This document shows positions 57,142-64,000 of a stretch of DNA of 64,000 bases, piece after piece. The stretch spans positions 153,207 through 217,206 of the forward strand of contig RQTK01000303.1 in assembly GCA_003991915.1 (NCBI GenBank), given 5' to 3'. The notes under the pieces were generated by a model. The model worked only from the letters and a program-made list of their open reading frames with translations, was not told the origin of the DNA and searched no databases. The position numbers were made by a program, and so were the translations under genes. Each line of letters opens with the position of its first letter. The stretch's first letter is position 1. The stretch is from Elysia chlorotica. Lineage: Eukaryota > Mollusca > Gastropoda > Plakobranchidae.

Positions 57142-60100
57142 TTGTTTGTTCTATTTCTTAGTCTAGCATCTCTGTGGTTCCCAGGGAGGGTCCTCTACGG
57201 TGAATGTTCGAGCGATTATTTGCATAGTCAGATATCATTTTGTGGGTCTATGAATATCAGACTTTTGGAGAGCATGTTTAGTCTTTTTTTAACCTAAGCA
57301 TCTTTACACCAAAGAAAAAATTAATGAAAACAATGCTTCAATGGTTGTCACTCAATAATAGTAAAATTTATAATTCATCTGAGAGGACTGCAATTTTAGT
57401 AAAAACAGTCACTAACCAAAAATGTTAACATATTTTTTTTCCTTGTTTCAAAAATATCCTTGTGCTTTAAATAAGGCTTACAAAAGCCTCTATAGGATTC
57501 ATACAGTTTGTATATAGTTTTAAAACTTTTGAGTGTAATGACTGCAGTGTGGCCACATTTTGGAACATCACTCGCCATTATTACGATGCTACAGAAATTC
57601 TTGTTTCTTTGCTGGAAGAAAGTATTGTAGGGCATTAGCATGAACAATTTTGAGGCTGCTTTGGCCTTTTTTATGTTATTTCACATTGTACCATATCAAT
57701 CAGCATAATGATCTTGAACAAATGAGTAATCCTTGAAAAAATGTTATCAATTATTTTTAATCTTGTTTCAAAACATTGTTCTGTTTGTGTGAGATACATG
57801 AAGAACCGTTTCAGTATTTGAAATAATATCCGTAGTTAGTGTGACCTCAGGGATTGGGAGGAGCGTGGTAGCCCTGGGGTAGAACATTGGCTTCAGACGC
57901 AGGAGGTCAGTGGTTCAAGCCCTGATGACATTGCCCCCTACTGGTTGGGTACGTGTCAGTTTAATGGGACCGAATGAGACATGGTATCCTCGCCCTCTCT
58001 CTTGTGTGGCAGCACATAAAATTGTCAAACATCAGTCTTAGGGCCCAAGCACATCATAGCCACAATAGTGCTGGCATTGCACGTTAAACGAACCCAGTCC
58101 AACCCCTCAGGGAGTTTTTATCTTCATATTTTGGCATCTGACACAATTAAATCTTGCTAAAATGTTTTGATGAAGGAAAGTTAATATTTTGTTTAAAGAG
58201 TAGAATATATTGTAATACATCTGTTATCTTTGCATTTATGATGATATTGTTAAAACGAATTTTTTTCAAATATCTCATCTAAAAACCATGTCTTTTTTCA
58301 AACTTTTCTTCAGATTTTGTAATATTTTATTTTAAAAAAATTTCTATAAATAATACGTTTTTAAAATTCTATATGTTCTGCGGTGCTTTGAAGCCCCCCA
58401 CTCCCCCAAACGGCCAGATGGCCAGTCTGGGTCTTGCACAGGTGACTGGGTCTGAAAAAATGGGGTGTGGCAGTACCATTCACCTGGTTAACTGATGCTC
58501 ACAGTGTTGCGCTGGTATTGCCGATATTCGTATTATTATTTCAAAGTTCATAAAACTATATATTCCTACTGCGTCGAGCAGTTGAATTCACTAATTGTTT
58601 TTTGTTTTCTAATAATTGTTTATTACTTTAATTTGTGGGGGAGAAGCCAGTTATTTCTTTCTTTCCTGCAGGTGATCACAATTAAACATCATCATTTACT
58701 TTTAAATATAGCTGTGGGTGTGATAAATTATGTTTCAGTTCGAATCCCTTTTTTAGATGGAACAACATTTCTCATGTGTGTCCCCTGAGATCAGTGTGTA
58801 TGTCTGTGTCTCGGTGAGGTGGTGTTTGACACTCCTATGTGAATCAGTCACAAGACTAAACACCGCCAGGTTACCCAAGATCTCTATGTGTGGTATTTTG
58901 CTCCTTCCTCAGCCCTTTTCTTTCTTAGAGATTCAGACTATAATCAGTGATATGACCTTCATAATGTGAGTGGGAGGCCAAGAATCCGCCAAACTATTTC
59001 ATTGGTTGATATTTTATGTGCCTATACACCCATTCAAGACTTTCTCACCTGGTAGAAGAAGGAGGCATAAAGGATGAGTGAAGGCCCGCTACCAGTGTTA
59101 GTTACTCGGCACCTTGCAGTGCCCAGTCCGAAGGTGCTAAGTCAGTGAGGCAGTGAAGTTGCGCACCACGTTTAATGGGTTGAGTATGGAAGAAGTCTTT
59201 TTGTACAGAGAAAACTTAAGTGAAGTGTGTGTATGTGGATTTGCTCACTTTGGGACCAATCCTATTGTAGCTGTCTGAAAATTAGCCGCTTAGGTGCAAT
59301 TTTGATCAGATAAATAACTCGATTTCTCGCAAGAGATGTATTGGTTAAAAGTATGTTCTTATACCTTGATATCAATTCTCAAAGAAATTAATCAATATTC
59401 TATTTTACAGTGAATTTTTAAGAGCTTAAAGTCAATATTTCTTTTCATCAGTGGAATTGTTAGCTGCACTTATTTTAAAAATGTGATATGTGCTAAAAAG
59501 GGTAAGCAATCAGTTCAATTGTGTTATGGTTACTTTGTTTGATAACTGCTGTTGCATCAAATGTTAATAATATATTGATATTAACAATTCCATGTTCTGA
59601 TACATTGTTGTAAGATGAAGTCTTTTAGGAATTTGTAAAGGTTGTCACAAATTTTTAAACTTTAAGTGTTCTGTGCATATTTTTTTCACCTGATTCGTTC
59701 CATGTCTGTTCATGCTCAAGCATATTTCCACTTTTACATTATAAGCATTAAGCTCTGATTAAATATGTGATGTTACCCTCATGAAAATTATTTGAGTTAA
59801 TATTAATTTTGTTTTCTATGTGTGTATCAAATCAAAAGTGCAACCTGAAGATTTGTTTGTGTGCCCCCTATCAATTGGTCTTCCTGCCCCCCTCTCCTCC
59901 CCCTAGTAACCCCTGTTGTCTAGTTCTCAACTTCTCTCTGTCCCACTCCTAAGTGCATTGCTAAATGGACACGGGTAAGAAAACATTGAGTGAAAGATTT
60001 TAAAAAAATGATCTTTTCGTGATCCATGGGCAAGTGTTTGTTGTGAAGGCACAAAATATGCCGTGTCTGTACACTGCAGATCACAAGGATAATGCATTCC

Positions 60101-62400
60101 TCATCAAAGTTTTCATATTTATAACATTTTTATAAGATTTTTAAAGTTATAATAGTTTTCATTGAATTTTCAAACATGTGCTTTTTCATATACTATTTTT
60201 TGTTCAAAATACTTCAGTGTTTAAATGTTATATGATCATGATGAAGGATATCTGTTTGAACTGCTTGCATGATTTTGATCAAAGAGTGTTAAAAAGACAA
60301 AATGTTCTGGTTCTTGTTCAGTTTAACTGAGTATTGACAAATTGCCTTTGTTAAGCTGCTGCTAAAAGTTATATTGATGTACTACTGCCAACCTTGTATG
60401 CCATTGTTAAATAAGAAACCCCCCCAAAAATGTCAAAATTTAATTCTTGACTATTAATTGTGCAAATTAGATTGATTTAACATTTGTGTCTTTATGAAAG
60501 TTTTAGTTGTGATTCAAATTTTTAAGTAAGTTCAAAAGTGGAAAACAATAATACAATTCCCCTTATTTTTTTACCATTTTTATCTCACTTAACTTTTCAT
60601 AGCATATGATTTTAGGCCTTTCCTTGTGTGCTTAATATTTTGGGGAATTTTCAAAATTTTGAAAAGATAAAAGCTTTGATTTGTATTATTTTTGAAAAGG
60701 AAGGTGTTCAGATCAATACAAAAGAGTGCTAGCACAAGAGCATATCAACACTCACAACATGTGTGCGGAGTGATGGGGAAAGGTTAATTAAAGTTTTGAC
60801 TTCAGGTATAACTATGAGGCTTTAAAAAACATTATAGTGACATATTATGAATGTCTTTATGAAGAATTTAACAATGAATTGCATAATGAATTGGTGTAAT
60901 TTTTTAATGATGGTGCTTTACTAAAATCTTTAGAAAACCACTGCTGTAAATTATGTCAATAGTAGAAAAAGGCTGTTAAAATTATGCATTTTTAAATGTA
61001 AATAGTTGTCATTGTATTTGATGAAATTTTGGAAAGCAAGCATTTTGACAAGCACATAAAACCTTGAAATTCAATGATTCAATGGCGACCTGACAATCAG
61101 GACTATATGAGTTTATTCTCTGAACGAAAGCTCTCGGCTTGCTTCAACTTTTCATGAGATGATAGCCAATATCTCAAACCATATTTTAGATTGTAAAAAA
61201 TTGCTTTGTTGAACAGACCTACGAGGTTAGCAACTTTGAAGTGCAATCATTTTTTGTGATAAGTTCTGTATGTTTATGTTGTATGTGCCATTCATTCTCT
61301 AGATATTTATCTCTGACACTGCATTGTGGAACCTTTACAACTAAAAGTGTTTCAATCACAAATTGGGACATTTTATTTGCCCATCTAGAAAAAAATTGTC
61401 TTTTTTTTTTTGCTTTATAAAACTTTATTTAGTCAATTGAGATGCTGTTAGCTTCTTACATGAAAGTGCAGGTACAACATTGAAGTTTTAGCTGAAGAAA
61501 CTGGAATTATATCATAAGTTGAGAAGACTTTTTCTTTGTAGCAATTTTGTGACATTCGAAAACATTCCATTTAATAAAGCGGCTACTTTTCTATTCATAT
61601 TACCAAAAGCAAATTAACATTTTTTTCCCCATGACCAATGTAAACCAAAAGGCGTGCTTGAAAAATGCATGAAGAAATTGTTGTGAAACCACTTGTCCCT
61701 TTTTTTTTTTAGAATGCAAGTATAATTAAATTGCTTTAAATATTAAGGCTAGGAGAAAGCTTGTATAATCACAAAAGCAATACAGTGTCAATGTTTTTTT
61801 ATGGAAACCCATGTCCTGAATCTTTTTAGCAATAAACCACATTTGAATTTTTTATATACAATTACAAGCATGCTTTATTCTACACCCTGATGAATTACCT
61901 TAAGATTATGACAATGTAATCACCCAGTTTATATGAATCCATGAATAAATAATAATTATAAATTTAAAACATATTTCTGTATAACTTGTCGAGGGTTCTG
62001 TACAGGGTGTAATTGTTGAGTGCACATCACATTTTTTTTTATTCAGTTTTTAGTTATTTGATTTTAAACCTTGAAAATATGGACAAGAAAAAAAAAAGCT
62101 AAAAAATAAAGATATTGACGAATTATCTGGCTTTCCACAAGTTTTGTTGTTGTTATTCTCTTTACTCTGAATGTGTCCATGCTATTTATTGTGTGTTTGT
62201 CCTTATGTCATAGCTTGATCACTGTGTATGTGTATTATTTAAAGAAGATGAATCTTACTGATATTTTTAACAGATATCAGAAATGTTCCTACTTTAAGTG
62301 CTTATTTGTGTTCTTTTCAGTTAAATTATTTAAAAACCCATCCCTTTGTTTCCAAATCCTTATTCCTCACGTCCTGCACATTTACTGACAATAAACGAAC
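57142..62400 (+). other. MTMR14: MTMR14 3' UTR candidate region
   Basis: About 5 kb of AT- and T-rich sequence without recognised exons follows the MTMR14 stop. AATAAA hexamers occur near 61575, 61831, 61944, 62105 and 62391, with none obvious closer in. A long 3' UTR is possible but the end is not determinable. It contains SINE copy 4. Confidence 0.4.
57855..58104 (+). mobile_element. tRNA-derived SINE, copy 4, with short TSD
   Basis: A-box-like gtggtagccctgggg, B-box GTGGTTCAAGCCC, the usual body, and an end at cacgttaaacgaaccc. It is flanked by the 9-bp direct repeat cctcaggga (57845-57853 and about 58105-58113), a plausible target-site duplication. Confidence 0.85.
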
Positions 62401-62409
62401 CGTTTTCAT

Positions 62410-63599
62410 TTTGACTTTATTTGTTCCCGGTAATTATAGTTAAGTACATGAATCAATATGGTTACAAATATCTTGCAAAGTTATGGGGAAAGATTAGTGT
62501 GCCCTTCCTTAATTTTAACTCAGGGTAATGCCAATTTAATTGAAATAAGTATTTATATAGAATAATTCTTTGCAGCAAAAGCAGTTGAAGATTTACATAG
62601 AAAAGAGAAATGGGGAGGGGCGTAAAAGAAAAAGAGAAAGTCGTAGAGAGAACTGGGTGTCTTAGCACAGAATAGAAGGAAGGGGGATGTTTGTTGACAG
62701 CTTGCAGCTGCAGGGAGTCTAGAGGCAAAGAGAAAAAAGACAGTTGGAGATTCACAGAGATTCACAGATTTTACCTTTCCCCTCACCCTTACCACAAGCA
62801 ACTTGTTGCTTTCAACATTTCTACAAATATTAAAGGACCAAATTCAGTATATTTCTCATTTTTGTCTTGTGTTTGTGGTTCCCATGTGCTGGAAAATGTG
62901 GACTAGGAAAGTACTGTCGGTGAAAACAGTGCATGAGTTGTCGGTCTGTTTTGAGATCATTGTATAAGATTGAGACAGGCTTAAAAATGAGATTAAAATC
63001 AAATTAGAATCATTTCTTTAAAGAGATTGGTATAAATTGTTTAAGATAAAAGAGCTGAGGCAGGTTGTTAAACATCATTCATTATTTCTTTATGAAATTT
63101 ATTATCACATAGACAATTGTTAAAACACACATAAAAATACTGGTTTTGGAGACAATTCGTATGAAATGTTTATACAAAATAAAATAGAAAAAAAATTAAG
63201 ATGACAGTCAAAACAAAAGACGATAAAATAAATATGGTGTCTACATGTATATCATAAATACAGGAAAAGAAAGAGATTTGGACTCGCCTAATTCATATTA
63301 TCAGAGGTGTTGCTATTTCTCTCTTACATTGTCTTTATATCTCAAGCTTAATGCATATCTTAAAATTATCACACAAAGTTACTAAAAATATTTGATTCTG
63401 TACAACCAACATAAAGCGATAAAATCGCGCTGTGAAAACCAGCCCTAAACGCCTGGAACATGTTTCCAACTTGGGCTATGTGATATAGTACCTATACTAT
63501 TCCGTGAGATACATTATGCTCTTAACAATCATCCCTCTCAATATCAGCTGTACTTTCCTAACTTGTTAGAGTGAACCAAAGAATTCTTTAACACGCACA

Positions 63600-63600
<1 letters not shown>
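62410..63600. other. Intergenic DNA
   Basis: AT-rich sequence; no gene or repeat family recognised on either strand. Confidence 0.4.
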
Positions 63601-63670
<70 letters not shown>

Positions 63671-64000
63671 TCTACATATCTATCTAACTATATATCTATC
63701 TTTCCCTTTCGCTTGCCTTTTCACCATTACAAAAAAAGATATTCCACCATTTCGCCCAAAAACAATTTGTACAGGAATAAGAAAATGTCCTAGATACGCT
63801 GAAAAATATACATTGAGGATGCAAAGGCAAACAACAAAGATGTTAAGGTTGATCTTAATGAATCATGTCAAATTATATTTAAAAAAAAGGAAATAAAAAC
63901 ATGATAAAGTTATTATATTCTTAACTTTGCATTTTAATGTAGAAATGGCATACGATTGCTATAAAGCAAAAAGACACAACAAAAGTAATTCGTGCTACAT
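63601..64000. repeat. Dispersed direct repeat, copy 2, led by (CT)n, running off the window
   Basis: A CT microsatellite (63601-63669), then a near copy of 52180-52520 in the same orientation. Homology is still present at the last base of the window. Confidence 0.95.

Overview
This is a stretch of animal nuclear DNA. It is AT-rich, its protein genes are split by GT-AG introns, and it holds tRNA-derived SINEs, several broken non-LTR retrotransposons, short DNA transposons and long GA, GATA, CT and GT microsatellites. Gene content and repeat style fit a lophotrochozoan, most probably a gastropod mollusc. The species assignment is inference; the eukaryotic, metazoan nature is directly visible.

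Five protein-coding loci can be assembled exon by exon with consistent reading phase. (1) Plus strand, 93-10223: the kelch-repeat and C-terminal part of muskelin (11 exons; the 5' part lies left of the window). (2) Minus strand, 19341-21463: complete LSM3 (4 exons, 103 residues). (3) Minus strand, 28254-37141: complete mitochondrial tRNA 2-thiouridylase TRMU (8 exons, 400 residues, both catalytic cysteines kept). (4) Plus strand, 38679-57141: complete myotubularin-related phosphatase MTMR14 (20 exons, about 698 residues, intact CX5R site, one 22-nt microexon), with an apparent long 3' UTR. (5) Minus strand, 52759-55465: three exons coding the C-terminal fibulin-type module of a fibulin/hemicentin-like matrix protein, lying inside the last large intron of MTMR14.

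The rest is repeats. Muskelin and LSM3 are convergent; about 9 kb between them holds a decayed Jockey-like LINE and a small TA-flanked MITE. Between LSM3 and TRMU are purine-rich tracts, a GATA array, a SINE, a CR1/Rex1-like RT fragment between long direct repeats, a frameshifted coding-like fragment, and a hAT-like element. TRMU and MTMR14 are divergent, 1.5 kb apart. The large first intron of TRMU carries a LINE tail and a possible Tigger-like element. MTMR14 introns carry SINEs, a roughly 1.1-kb TIR element and the fibulin block.

Most worth a second look: an exactly duplicated 148-nt muskelin exon whose phase allows only one copy per transcript, although the flanking intron copies have diverged; a 77-bp tandem array that repeatedly copies an exon end plus splice donor of the fibulin-like gene; and a repeat pair (52.1 kb and 63.6 kb) which predicts a second fibulin 3' end just beyond the right edge. 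No bacterial-type system, CRISPR array, rRNA or canonical tRNA gene was seen.
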